From positions 1 through 33,086 of the forward strand of contig MNVA01000117.1 of the NCBI GenBank assembly GCA_001871325.1: 33,086 bases of DNA, written 5' to 3'. The DNA comes from Ignavibacteria bacterium CG1_02_37_35 (GTDB lineage: Bacteria; Bacteroidota; Ignavibacteria; Ignavibacteriales; Ignavibacteriaceae). The position numbers and the translations under genes were made by a program. Positions 1 to 9,700 of the stretch are shown one piece after another. Each line of letters begins with the position of its first letter. Positions within the stretch are counted from its first letter, which is position 1. The notes beneath the pieces were generated by a model, which did no database searches, had not been told where the DNA came from, and saw nothing but the letters and a program-made list of their open reading frames with translations.

Positions 1-282
1 TCGAAATTCCTTGTTCGATATTCATTATTCATTTTTTCCTTTAGCTTTTTTCCCAAGCATGGTCCTGGGAAAAACGTAGTACCTTATCAGTAAAGTTCGT
101 GTAATATTTGGCAGAATATTAACATGATAAATAAAGCGAAAGAATGACTTAATGAAAATGAATGGATGAATGTTTTTCATTCAGTCATGCAACCATTCAT
201 TCTTTCATTCGATGATTACAAATTATTTAGTTCTGGCTCTGCCAGATTATGAATTACAAATGTCAACACGAGAAAATCTTTT
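1..282. other. Repeat-bearing leader upstream of namZ
   Basis: No gene is visible here. Positions 4 to about 200 are a copy of a repeat found again at about 2998-3190 in the same orientation. It includes a hairpin-capable stretch at about 47-78 (TTTTTCCCA ... TGGGAAAAA) followed by AACGTAGT and, further on, a TAATATTTGGCAGAATATTAA block. Positions 150-215 are rich in ATTCATTC/GAATGAAT simple sequence. A promoter for the following gene must lie here, but no convincing -35/-10 pair could be picked out by eye. Confidence 0.6.
4..200. repeat. ~190 bp direct repeat, copy 1
   Basis: By eye this aligns with 2998-3190. Shared blocks are TTGTTCGAT, ATTCATTTT, TTTAGCTTTTT, CCCAAGC, GGGAAAAACGTAGT, TTGTAATATTTGGCAGAATATTAA and CATGCAA. 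Both copies keep the TTTTTCCC/GGGAAAAA arms while the loop between them differs, which suggests a hairpin. The two copies point the same way and each lies upstream of a plus-strand gene. What it is (mobile element remnant, shared leader or small RNA) is not known. Confidence 0.7.
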
Positions 283-1530
283 ATGAAAAAATCTAAATTT
301 GTTTTATTTATTTCGCTTTTACTTTTCTCATCACAGTTTCTTCTTTCTCAACTTCAAGTAAAACTTGGAATTGATGTTCTGCAAGAAAGGGGTTTTGATG
401 TGCTGAAAGGAAAACGTATAGGATTAATTACTAATCCAACTGGCGTAGATAAAAAACTAAAATCTACAATAGATATTTTATTTGAATCGAAAGAATGTAA
501 GTTAACTGCACTCTATGGTCCAGAGCACGGAGTACGTGGAGATTTTTCCGCCGGTACAGAAGTAGATTTTTACGTTGATCCAAAAACTCACCTTCCTGTT
601 TATTCACTTTACGGTAAAACAAGAAAACCATCAAAGGAAATGTTAAGTAATATTGAGTTGCTTGTGTACGACATTCAAGATATTGGCTGCCGTTCCTACA
701 CGTTTATAAGCACACTTGGTTTGGCAATGGAAGCCGCCGCAGAGAATAATATTCCTTTTGTTGTACTTGATCGTCCAAATCCTTTAGGCGGAATTAAAAT
801 AGAAGGCAATCTTGTTGAAGACGGTTTTTATTCATTCGTCAGTCAATATAAAATTCCCTATGTGCACGGATTAACGCTTGGAGAATTCGCTAATCTTATC
901 AATGGCGAAGGAATGTTGAAAGATAAAATTAAGTGTGATTTAACCGTAATCCCAATGCGAGGATGGAAAAGAGAAATGAACTTTGCTGCGACCGGTTTGG
1001 AATGGATTCCGACTTCCCCGCATATTCCTTACAAAGAAACTCCCGAGTATTACGTTGCCACGGGAATTTTAGGTGAACTCGGATTTATTTCCGAAGGCGT
1101 TGGGTATACTATTCCCTTTCAAACATTTGCTGCGGAATGGATTGACGGCGAATTGCTCGCACAAAAAATGAACGCTTTAAATTTGGAGGGGATCATTTTC
1201 CGACCGATTACTTTTAAACCTTTTTACGGTAAGCATAAAGACAGCACTTTGCATGGCGTTCAGTTACATATAAAAGATTATGCGAAAGTGAATTTGATGA
1301 GTATGCAATTTTTGTTTTTAGAAGTGCATAATGAAATGTATCCTGAGAAAAATCCTTTTAAATTAGGGAAAACTTCACGCTTTGGGATGTTTGATAAAGT
1401 TTGCGGAACATCAAAAATTCGAGAGCTTTTTTCTAAGCGATTGAAGTATGAAGATATTCAATCCTTTCTTCTGAAAGACGTACCTACGTTTAGAAAACTT
1501 TCGGAGAAATATTATTTGTACAGCGAATAA
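283..1530 (+). CDS. namZ: NamZ-type exo-beta-N-acetylmuramidase (DUF1343)
   Basis: The 415-aa product matches the DUF1343/NamZ family, which removes terminal N-acetylmuramic acid from peptidoglycan fragments. Residues 1-22 form a signal peptide (KKSK, then a hydrophobic stretch ending near SQFLLSQ), so the enzyme is exported. Family hallmarks are KGKRIGLITNPTGVD near residue 43, the LYGPEHGVRG block near residue 77, VYDIQDIGCRSYTFISTL near 129 and LDRPNPLGG near 162. The length is normal for the family. ATG is used; the ribosome site (CGAGAAAA) is weak. It stands alone, convergent with the methyltransferase gene. The likely role is peptidoglycan recycling or scavenging. Family assignment is firm, the exact substrate is inferred. 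Confidence 0.88.
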   Translation: MKKSKFVLFISLLLFSSQFLLSQLQVKLGIDVLQERGFDVLKGKRIGLITNPTGVDKKLKSTIDILFESKECKLTALYGPEHGVRGDFSAGTEVDFYVDPKTHLPVYSLYGKTRKPSKEMLSNIELLVYDIQDIGCRSYTFISTLGLAMEAAAENNIPFVVLDRPNPLGGIKIEGNLVEDGFYSFVSQYKIPYVHGLTLGEFANLINGEGMLKDKIKCDLTVIPMRGWKREMNFAATGLEWIPTSPHIPYKETPEYYVATGILGELGFISEGVGYTIPFQTFAAEWIDGELLAQKMNALNLEGIIFRPITFKPFYGKHKDSTLHGVQLHIKDYAKVNLMSMQFLFLEVHNEMYPEKNPFKLGKTSRFGMFDKVCGTSKIRELFSKRLKYEDIQSFLLKDVPTFRKLSEKYYLYSE

Positions 1531-1588
1531 GGATTTTCGTTTTGGATTACACCGTATTAAAGATCACAGAACTACCCTTGAGCCGGTA

Positions 1589-2299
1589 TTAATCTTTTTG
1601 TAATACATAGGTAATTTTATCTCTGGTTGCAAACAGGATAGCCTTCATCTTGTTGTTAAAGCCAGAAGACATTAGTTCTTTTTTCCATGTGAAGAAGTAA
1701 CCTGATCTTTTAGCTTTCATCAACTTCAAATCATTGTGGTGAATAATTCGTAACAAGTCCTTCTTAGCAAAAGTAAAGGGGTGGCCTTTATCAATCTGAA
1801 ATCTTTCCATTAAGAACCTCACTAGTTGTCCCCAAGTATGATAGGTGTTCTGCTTAAAAAATATTATGCCTTTATCCTTTACTACTCTTTTTACTTCTTT
1901 CATAACCTTTTCCGGATTGTCGCAATGATCCAACACATTATCCATTATTATCAAATCAAACTTTTTATCCTCGAAGGGTAAATCTTCTCCTTTCGCCGAA
2001 AGATATTTGACGTGTTTATCTCTTTGGCTGACAAACCTCGGAACGCTTGAATAAAAACTTTCAAGAGGGTCAATGGCATATCTATAGTTACTGTCTGTAA
2101 GATAGGTCAAGATTCCTCCGGCACCGCTTCCAATTTCCAGAACAACAGTACCCTGATTGATTACAAGCAGCTCCTTTCCAAATTCCAACAAATCTTCAGC
2201 AAAATTCTTGTAAAATTCAAAATCAATAAAATAACTCCTTTTCTCCCACCAATCCTTCTCATATTGCTGGGCGATTTTCCATCTTATATTATTTACCAT
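1589..2299 (-). CDS. Class I SAM-dependent methyltransferase
   Basis: A Rossmann-fold methyltransferase of the type-11 kind. Seen in the sequence: SAM motif I VLEIGSGAGGILTYL, an acidic residue after strand 2 (YAIDPLESFY), a SAKGEDLPFEDKKFDLIIMDNVLDH block (motifs II/III) and CDNPEKVMKEVKRVVKDKGIIFF downstream. The reading frame stays open to a TTG at 2410. The ATG at 2299 is preferred because AAAGGA sits 7 nt before it, and the protein then begins MVNNIRWKIAQQYEKDW (236 aa). The substrate cannot be read from the sequence; small molecules, lipids or glycans are all possible for this superfamily. No operon partner: the neighbour on the left is convergent and a ~1.1 kb spacer lies upstream. Confidence 0.8.
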   Translation of the reverse strand: MVNNIRWKIAQQYEKDWWEKRSYFIDFEFYKNFAEDLLEFGKELLVINQGTVVLEIGSGAGGILTYLTDSNYRYAIDPLESFYSSVPRFVSQRDKHVKYLSAKGEDLPFEDKKFDLIIMDNVLDHCDNPEKVMKEVKRVVKDKGIIFFKQNTYHTWGQLVRFLMERFQIDKGHPFTFAKKDLLRIIHHNDLKLMKAKRSGYFFTWKKELMSSGFNNKMKAILFATRDKITYVLQKD

Positions 2300-2771
2300 A
2301 AAGTTTCCTTTAAATAGGTGATAACACTTTAGCCATGCCGCGTTTACTATTGTCTCATCAAGTAACCTTTTTACAACATCAATTCCTTTTACGAAAATAA
2401 ATTTATACAATTATTTTTTAAAACCGTATCCCTTTAAGAATCAAAATATTGTACTGCTTATCGCCGCCCTCAAAAAATCGGGGAGAACATTTTGCAAGAT
2501 TTGACCAGAGTATTAATTGAACTTGCAAAACAGGAGTTGACAAGAGTCCGATTTAGTAAAACTGTTTGGTTAAAAATAGCATGATTTCATTGTTAATCAA
2601 ATAGAACTCGTTGACTTCCAATAAAAACGGAAAACTGAATTTTTCTTGAGTTACTTCTGTTAAGTCATTCACAAAGGTGATGGAAGCTATGGTACTTTTA
2701 AAGGAGAGTTGGTGACTCTGAAAGCAAACTCAAAATATGATCTTTAATTGAACCCAGAACTATAATACTAA

Positions 2772-2883
2772 GTCACCTTACGCAGAATTTGTAATACGAA
2801 GCGGTAGCTTCGTAAAAAACAAGCATTTTATCGAAGCTTCGCTTCGATTTACAATATAATTTCTCACTTTTGCGTAACGTGAG
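2772..2883. repeat. MITE/REP-like hairpin element
   Basis: A ~112 bp unit with imperfect terminal inverted repeats (GTCACCTTACGCAG at 2772-2785 against TTGCGTAACGTGAG at 2870-2883, 11 of 14 matching). Inside are two perfect 8-bp hairpins: TACGAAGC-GGTA-GCTTCGTA (2795-2814) and ATCGAAGC-TTC-GCTTCGAT (2830-2848). It has no coding capacity. The architecture fits a small non-autonomous palindromic element; the mobilising enzyme is unknown. Confidence 0.6.
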
Positions 2884-2997
2884 ATACTAATTAGATAGGT
2901 CACGTTCTACAAAAGCTATAATTGAATAGCCAAGAGCTTTAGCTCAATAAATATGAATTTCGACGTGAATGCAATCCGTATTTTAACTTCATCATTC

Positions 2998-3190
2998 AAA
3001 ATTCTTTGTTCGATGCTCATCATTCATTTTCTCATTTAGCTTTTTCCCCAAGCCGGGATTTGGGAAAAACGTAGTGTTTTGACTCTAAAATTCTTGTAAT
3101 ATTTGGCAGAATATTAATTGAGGCAAAGAAAGCGATAGAATGAATGAATTAAAAGAAATTGGCAAGAGTTTTTCATGCAAACATTCATCT
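2998..3190. repeat. ~190 bp direct repeat, copy 2
   Basis: The second copy of the repeat at 4-200, same orientation. The stem arms TTTTTCCC/GGGAAAAA and the GCAGAATATTAA block are kept; the loop and the 3' third have diverged. It lies about 240 bp upstream of the radical SAM gene start, while copy 1 lies about 80 bp upstream of namZ. Confidence 0.7.
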
Positions 3191-3430
3191 AAAATTATTT
3201 TGTATTTGTGATTTCCGGCTTCCGGTTTATCCGGGCTAGCGATTTAGCAATTTCTGAAGATTTTTCTTATGTTTGCAAAAAATAATCATCGCCTGCACCT
3301 GGCAACAATTTAATTCGGTGAGGGTTTTATATTTCATAGGTTGTGCCGGGATTTTCTCTGCCTGGAAACTGAATTAGCTTCATTTTCCAAAAATCATTTT
3401 GTGAAATAAACTAAAAAAGGAAAAGAGACC

Positions 3431-4768
3431 ATGAAATACAAAGCATATTCTCTCAGCAATTATTTAACTCTTCCTCAAATAGAAAAAATATCTGCTGAAA
3501 AAAAATCTAGTATCGAAGTCGTCGGCTCCGTTCTTCCATTCAAAGTAAGTAATTACGTTACTGATGAGCTAATTGACTGGGATGATTACGAAAATGATCC
3601 CATTTTTCATCTAACCTTCCCACAAAAAGAGATGTTACTGCCACATCATTTTAATAAAATGGCTGAAGCCTTAGTACAATCTTCGGATAAGCAGTTTCAT
3701 AAAAATATCAGCAATGAAATCAGACTTGAACTTAATCCCCACCCCGCCGGACAAAGGGAGCAAAATATCCCAAAAGTTGAAGGTTTAGAACTTTTAGGAA
3801 CGCAGCATAAATATAGAGAAACAGTTTTATTTTTTCCAAGTTCAGGCCAGACCTGCCACAGTTATTGCACTTTCTGTTTTCGCTGGCCTCAATTTGTGGG
3901 AATGGATGAGCTAAAGTTTGCGATGAAAGAAACCGAATTATTGATTAAATATTTAGAAATACATCACGAAGCAACTGACATTCTTTTTACCGGCGGTGAC
4001 CCGATGATCATGAGTTTCAAAGTATTTGAAAAATATATAGAACCCTTCCTTTATGATTATAAAAAAACGAATATTCAAACAATCAGAATCGGGACAAAAT
4101 CGTTGGCTTTTTGGCCTTATAAATTTCTAACAGATGACGACGCTGATGACTTTTTACGCTTGTTTGAGAAGATAATTTCAAAAGGTATCAACTTAGCTAT
4201 CATGGCGCACTTCAGTCATCCAAGAGAATTGGCAACTGCGGCAGTTCAAAAAGCGATCAAAAGGATTAGGAACACTGGTGCGCAGATCAGAACACAATCT
4301 CCAATTCTGAGACATATTAACGACAAAGCAGAAATCTGGTCCGAAATGTGGCGGAATCAGGTAAATTTTAATTGTATCCCCTATTATATGTTTGTTCCGA
4401 GGGATACCGGGGCGCAGCATTATTTTGCTGTAACATTGTTGGAGGCTTGGGAAATCTGGCGGAAAGCATATCAAAATGTAAGCGGAGTTTGTCGCACAGT
4501 GCGGGGTCCAAGCATGTCTTGCTCTCCGGGAAAAGTTCAGTTTTTGGGCGTCGGCGAAGTTAATCATGAGAAAGTTTTTGTGCTTAGATTTTTGCAGGGA
4601 CGGAATCCGGATTGGGTGGCTCGTCCCTTCTTCGCGAAATATGATGAAAATGCTATCTGGATGAGTGATTTAAAACCGGCTTTTGGTGAAAAATTTTTCT
4701 TTGAAGATGAAGAGGAAACGCTTTTTGGCGAAAAATATATTGACCGCGAAACCAGTAATTATGAATAG
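3431..4768 (+). CDS. Lysine-2,3-aminomutase-like radical SAM protein
   Basis: A 445-aa member of the KamA/lysine-2,3-aminomutase family: radical SAM enzymes that use a [4Fe-4S] cluster, SAM and PLP for 1,2-amino migrations. The cluster motif CxxxCxxC is C142, C146, C149 (CHSYCTFCFRW). SAM-contact motifs follow: FTGGDPMIMS (187-196), IRIGTKS (219-225), and a PYYMFVPRDTGAQHYF block (317-332) like the PYY...GAEHF region of the family. The basic CTRRR run after the cluster motif of classical KamA is absent, and the usual PLP-lysine motif GGGGK is not present; SPGKVQF (K368) is in about the right place. A different substrate, or altered PLP use, is therefore plausible. Start supported by AAGGAAAAGAG before the ATG. 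Confidence 0.8.
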   Translation: MKYKAYSLSNYLTLPQIEKISAEKKSSIEVVGSVLPFKVSNYVTDELIDWDDYENDPIFHLTFPQKEMLLPHHFNKMAEALVQSSDKQFHKNISNEIRLELNPHPAGQREQNIPKVEGLELLGTQHKYRETVLFFPSSGQTCHSYCTFCFRWPQFVGMDELKFAMKETELLIKYLEIHHEATDILFTGGDPMIMSFKVFEKYIEPFLYDYKKTNIQTIRIGTKSLAFWPYKFLTDDDADDFLRLFEKIISKGINLAIMAHFSHPRELATAAVQKAIKRIRNTGAQIRTQSPILRHINDKAEIWSEMWRNQVNFNCIPYYMFVPRDTGAQHYFAVTLLEAWEIWRKAYQNVSGVCRTVRGPSMSCSPGKVQFLGVGEVNHEKVFVLRFLQGRNPDWVARPFFAKYDENAIWMSDLKPAFGEKFFFEDEEETLFGEKYIDRETSNYE

Positions 4769-5298
4769 GGTAATTATTACTCCGTTTCTGGAGGCAAAAT
4801 CAACACGTAGTGCTTTGATCTTGCTCATAATCTTAATCATCTTCTCCGATTTTTATCTAACTTCAAGCATGAGTAAAATTTGGGCAAATTTACATCAATA
4901 GGCGCTAAGGTAACTTCCTCAGTTACCTTGCGCAAGAGACAGAATTGGTTACTTAATCTTTCTCTCTCATTATCAGCAATATCATGAAGGAGATACCTGA
5001 ACGAAAAAATCATCCCATAAATTAGGATGATATTATTTAGTATTCCGCTTTAGCGTAATTTGTTCTTGCAGCACATTCCCTTTCTGGTTGGTCGGAATTA
5101 GAAATGATTTATTGAATAAATATATTAGTTGCATGAATGAAGTGAAATACAAATAATCTTCACTTTGATATTCAATTATCTTTAACATGGTAGCAATAGC
5201 GATTCTCCAAGAGACTATTATGATGCTGATTAAGTTGATTGTTTAATTTGCTACTGTGGCAGATGATTTACTCACCAATCCTTAACAATCAGACGCCG
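4769..5298. other. Spacer with palindrome between convergent genes
   Basis: No gene supported with confidence. A strong hairpin lies at 4902-4933 and a weaker one (ATCATCC/GGATGAT) at 5009-5031. A 46-codon open frame with a hydrophobic core starts at 4761 across the preceding stop codon and is treated under findings. The rest shows nothing recognisable. Confidence 0.55.
4902..4933. repeat. Palindromic hairpin, REP-like
   Basis: The stem is GCGC, a bulged T, then AAGGTAACT, pairing with AGTTACCTT and GCGC around the loop TCCTC. There is no T-run after it, so it is not a canonical terminator, although it lies 130 bp past the radical SAM gene and could protect an mRNA end. Its right arm (GTTACCTTGCGCAA) resembles the terminal repeat of the element at 2772 (GTCACCTTACGCAG), so the two are probably one repeat family. 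Confidence 0.6.
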
Positions 5299-6783
5299 TT
5301 ACTTTGATTCATCCGCAGTAACTTCAGTCAGATATTTGTGAACTGACGCGCCGCATTTTCGTCCTTCAGCAATCGCCCAAACTACCAGGGATTGCCCCCT
5401 TCTCATATCACCGCACGCAAAAACTTTTGAAAGAGATGTTTCATGTGCCCGTTTACTCCCAACCCTGTTGTCGTGATTATCTTCATCTTCTCCGAATTCA
5501 GCCTTAACATTTCCGCGCGGATCCAACGCCATACCTAAAGAAACAAGTTCATCAATTAATCCTTTTTTCTCAGGATGAAGAAAACCCGCAGCGATCAAAA
5601 CTAATTCGGCGGGAAGTTCAAATTGACTCTTCGGTACATCAATAAATTTTCCGTCTTCAAAATTTACCTCAGTACAGAGTAAGGCAGTAAGTTCCCCTTT
5701 TTCGTTCCCTCTAAATTCTTTTGTATTGACACTCCATCTTCTCACTACACCCTCTTCATGGCTCGAAGAAGTTCGAATAATTAGGGGCCAATATGGCCAC
5801 GGCGTATTATAAGGACGCACTTCTGCAGGCATCGGCATTATTTCCAGCTGGGTGACTGACTTAGCCCCCTGTCTGTTTGCCGTTCCGACACAATCTGAAC
5901 CGGTATCACCACCGCCAAGCACAACAACATTTTTGCCTTTTGCATTAATAACCGTGCCGACTTTTTCTCCTGCATTGATCTTATTTTGCAAGGTTAAAAA
6001 TTCCATCGCAAAATAAACTCCGTTTAATTCTCTACCCGGAAGTTGAATATCTCTGGGTCTTTCCGAACCACCGGCAAGTATAAGCGCATCATATTTTTCG
6101 ATCAACTCTCTTGCCTGAATATCTCTGCCGACATTAATTTTTGTTTTAAACTGAACTCCTTCGGCTTCCATTTGTTTAAGTCTTCTCTCTAAAATACTTT
6201 TTTCCATTTTGAAATCCGGAATTCCATATCGAAGTAAACCTCCGGGACGCTCATTCTTTTCAAACACCGTAACCGTATGCCCGGCACGAGCAAGCTGTTG
6301 TGCCGCAGCTAACCCTGATGGGCCAGAACCGACAACTGCAACTTTTTTACCGCTTAAAACGTGCGGCTTCCTTGGTTTTACATGTCCATCTTTAAATCCT
6401 TTTTCAATTATCGTTCGCTCAATTGCTTTAATCGAGACTGGTTTTTCATTTATACCGAGCGTACAGGCAGACTCACACGGTGCCGGGCAAAGTCTTCCTG
6501 TAAACTCAGGAAAGTTGTTGGTGGTATGAAGATTATCAAGGGCTTCTTTCCAGTGTCCGTTGTAGATCAAGTCATTCCATTCGGGAATATAATTCTTTAC
6601 CGGGCATCCGGTATCGCCGTGGCAAAAAGGAATACCGCAATCCATGCATCTTGCACCTTGAATTTTAGTTTCCTCTCTTGTAAAAACGGATTCAAATTCT
6701 TTGAAATGTTTTATTCTCTCTTCGGCTTTTTCTTTTTTCAAAACCGCTCTCTCAAATTCCATAAATCCGGTTGGTTTACCCAT
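5299..6783 (-). CDS. gltD: Glutamate synthase small subunit
   Basis: The 494-aa beta subunit of NADPH-dependent glutamate synthase. It takes electrons from NADPH through FAD and Fe-S clusters to the large subunit. N-terminal cysteines for the 4Fe-4S clusters: ARCMDCGIPFCHGDTGCPV (about 44-62) and RLCPAPCESACTLG (about 97-110). FAD site GSGPSGLAAAQQLARAGH near residue 152 and nucleotide site VVLGGGDTGSDCVG near residue 289. The C-terminal VFACGDMRRGQSLVVWAI is the second FAD contact. The length is typical. Its ATG lies inside the end of gltB (shared ATGGGTAA), so translation is probably coupled. Confidence 0.96.
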   Translation of the reverse strand: MGKPTGFMEFERAVLKKEKAEERIKHFKEFESVFTREETKIQGARCMDCGIPFCHGDTGCPVKNYIPEWNDLIYNGHWKEALDNLHTTNNFPEFTGRLCPAPCESACTLGINEKPVSIKAIERTIIEKGFKDGHVKPRKPHVLSGKKVAVVGSGPSGLAAAQQLARAGHTVTVFEKNERPGGLLRYGIPDFKMEKSILERRLKQMEAEGVQFKTKINVGRDIQARELIEKYDALILAGGSERPRDIQLPGRELNGVYFAMEFLTLQNKINAGEKVGTVINAKGKNVVVLGGGDTGSDCVGTANRQGAKSVTQLEIMPMPAEVRPYNTPWPYWPLIIRTSSSHEEGVVRRWSVNTKEFRGNEKGELTALLCTEVNFEDGKFIDVPKSQFELPAELVLIAAGFLHPEKKGLIDELVSLGMALDPRGNVKAEFGEDEDNHDNRVGSKRAHETSLSKVFACGDMRRGQSLVVWAIAEGRKCGASVHKYLTEVTADESK

Positions 6784-9700
6784 GGTGTACCTCGTCTAAA
6801 ACTAAATCATTATCTAAAGTTTTTTTTGCGGCTTCATCTTTCTCCATGCTTGCTAATGCTTTTTTGTATTCACCCGGAACTATCTTCCAAAAATTATCTT
6901 TTTCTTTTTCCCAATGCTGTAAAATGTATTCGGCTCTTTTCGAGCCGGTATATTCAAAATGTTTTTGAATAAGACCGAGAACTTCCGAAACATCGCCTTC
7001 ATTTACAAGATATTCAACGTCAACCATATCATGATTAATATATTTATTCGCATCCTTCGAACGATCCCAAATGTAGGCGATTCCACCGGACATACCTGCG
7101 GCGAAGTTCCTTCCGGTTTTTCCGATGACAACGACTCTTCCACCCGTCATATATTCACAACCGTGATCACCAACTCCTTCAACAACCGCATTAGCGCCCG
7201 AATTGCGTACGGCAAATCTTTCACCAACAATCCCATTGATGTAAGCTTCTCCGCTTGTTGCGCCGTACAAACATGTATTTCCCGCTATAATATTTTCAGC
7301 AGCATCAAATGTAACCTTCAACGGAATTTTTACAATCAATCTCCCTCCGGAAAGTCCTTTACCGGTATAATCATTAGACTCTCCTGTCAGGTCAAGTTCA
7401 ATTCCCTTTGCCAGGAAAGTTCCAAAACTTTGCCCGGCAGTTCCGCGCAGTTGTATTTTAATTGTACCGTCAGGCAATCCCTCGTCACCGTATCTTTTGG
7501 CAATTTCACTCGAAAGCATCGTACCGACAGAGCGGTTGATATTTCTAATTCTTGATTTAATGAATACAGGGGTCTTTTTCTCAAGTGCAGGCATCGCTTC
7601 TTTAATGAGTTCGTGGTCGAGTTGCTTTTCAAGTCCGTGATTTTGCTCTTGAGTTTTAAATAAGTTCGTATCATATAATGGAATTGGCTTGAACAACGGT
7701 TTTGAAAGATCAATGCCACGCGCTTTCCAGTGATCGTTCATTCTCATAGGGATTATTTTATCAGTTTGACCAACCATTTCATTTATCGTTCTGAATCCAA
7801 GCGCGGCCATCAATTCACGAACTTCTTCCGCAATAAAGAACATAAAATTAACAAGATATTCAGGTTTGCCACTGAATTTCTTACGCAGTACGGGATCTTG
7901 GGTAGCCACACCAACAGGACAAGTATTTAGGTGGCATTTGCGCATCATGATACAACCTTGTGTAACAAGCGGCGCTGTGGCGAAACCAAATTCTTCCGCA
8001 CCAAGCAGTGCGGCAATTACCACATCGCGTCCTGTTTTTAATTGTCCGTCAGTTGCAAGACAAACTCTGTCACGCAGTCCGTTAAGTACTAAAGTTTGAT
8101 GCGCTTCACTTAATCCCAACTCCCAAGGAGAACCGGCATAATGAATTGAGGAGAGAGGGCTGGCGCCGGTTCCGCCGTCATGCCCGCTTATGAGGATGTG
8201 GTCAGCGTGAGCTTTTGCAACACCTGCTGCAATAGTTCCAACACCGACTTCGGATACAAGTTTTACGCTTATCCGTGCACTTGGGTTTATATTTTTCAAG
8301 TCGAAGATTAGCTGCTTTAAATCTTCAATCGAATAAATATCGTGATGCGGAGGCGGACTTATTAACGTCACTCCCGGAATGCTGTATCTTACCTTAGCAA
8401 TGGCTTTATTAACTTTATATCCTGGGAGCTGTCCCCCTTCACCGGGCTTCGCACCTTGAGCCATTTTAATTTGCAGTTCATCCGCATTAACAAGATAATT
8501 TGCGGTGACTCCAAAACGCGCTGAGGCAACTTGCTTAATAGCTGATCTTAAACTATCGCCGTTCGGAAGTTTTACAAATCGGTCAGGTTCTTCACCACCT
8601 TCACCTGTGTTTGATTTAGCTCCAATGCGATTCATCGCAATAGCAAGTGATGTGTGTACTTCGCGTGAGATCGAACCGAAACTCATAGCACCGGTAGAAA
8701 ATCTTTTTACGATTTTGCTCGCTGGTTCTACCTCCTCGATCGGAATTTGAATTCCTGAAGTATCCAGATCAAACAAACTTCTTAGAGTTACTCTTTTTTT
8801 ATTTTGATTATTTATGAGTTCGGAATATTCTTTAAATGTTTTGTAATCACTTCTTTGCGTACTCAGTTGAAGTTTAGAAATTGTAAGAGGATTCCAAAGA
8901 TGATGTTCACCATCTCCGCGGTAATGATACAAACCTCCTACATCGAGTGAACTTTGATCAATTTGTGGATCAAGCGCGTGCATGTGCCGGCGTATTGTTT
9001 CTTCCTCAAGCATTTCGAGACTCAAACCCTCAATTTTTGTTGGCGTACCTGTAAAATATTTTTCTACGATTTCGCTATCCAATCCGTCAGCCTCAAATAT
9101 CTGTGCACCGCAATATGATTGAAGTGTACTTATTCCCATCTTGCTGAAAATTTTGAAGAGTCCTTTACTTACCGCTTTAACAAAATTCTTATTCACGATT
9201 TTGTAATCCATTCCTTCAGGGAGAAATTTATAATCAGTTAAATAGGCAAGCGTTTCGTAAGCGACATAAGGATTAATTGCATTAGCGCCGTACCCGCAAA
9301 GCAACGCAAAATGATGAACTTCTCTCGGCTCCCCGCTTTCAACGACTATCCCGGTTTTGGTCCTTAAGCCGGCTCGTAATAACGCATGATGGACTCCTGA
9401 TGTAGCTAATAAACAAGGAATTGCCGCATGGCTTCTGTCCGTTCCTTTATCAGAAAGAATTATTAGCGAAATTCCGGTTTTCACAGCCTCAACCGATTCC
9501 TGACAGATCTGATCCAAACGTTCGCGCATATCATGCCGAACAAACGGGTCGAATAAGAGCGAAATGGTGATTGACTTGAAATGCCCTTTCGCAATAAATC
9601 TTATTTTCTCCATTTGTGAGTTTGATAATAATGGATGCTCTAACTCAAGACGATGTGCATGTTGGGGAGTTTCATCTAAAAGGTTCTGCTCTGGTCCCAC

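Larger units (their letters stand above)
2300..3430. other. Long spacer with hairpin element and repeat
   Basis: No convincing gene. It holds a hairpin element at 2772-2883, the second copy of the ~190 bp direct repeat (2998-3190), and a possible structured leader just before the radical SAM gene, where CCTGGCA at 3298-3304 can pair with TGCCGGG at 3344-3350. The stretch 2411-2770 shows nothing recognisable. Confidence 0.6.

Noticed and set aside
1589-2410. Long start of the methyltransferase gene at 2410
   Set aside because: The codon is TTG without a clear ribosome site; ATG 2299 has AAAGGA at correct spacing.
4193-4567. 124-aa minus-strand open frame
   Set aside because: It lies antisense inside the radical SAM gene, which has clear family motifs; no ribosome site or recognisable sequence.
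4902-4933. Rho-independent terminator
   Set aside because: The hairpin has no T-run on either side and its arms resemble a repeat seen elsewhere in the window.
6361-6972. 203-aa plus-strand open frame
   Set aside because: Antisense to the gltD-gltB junction; both real genes are fully conserved.
7387-7719. Minus-strand open frame overlapping gltB in another frame
   Set aside because: A shadow of the gltB coding sequence, which is intact with all family motifs.
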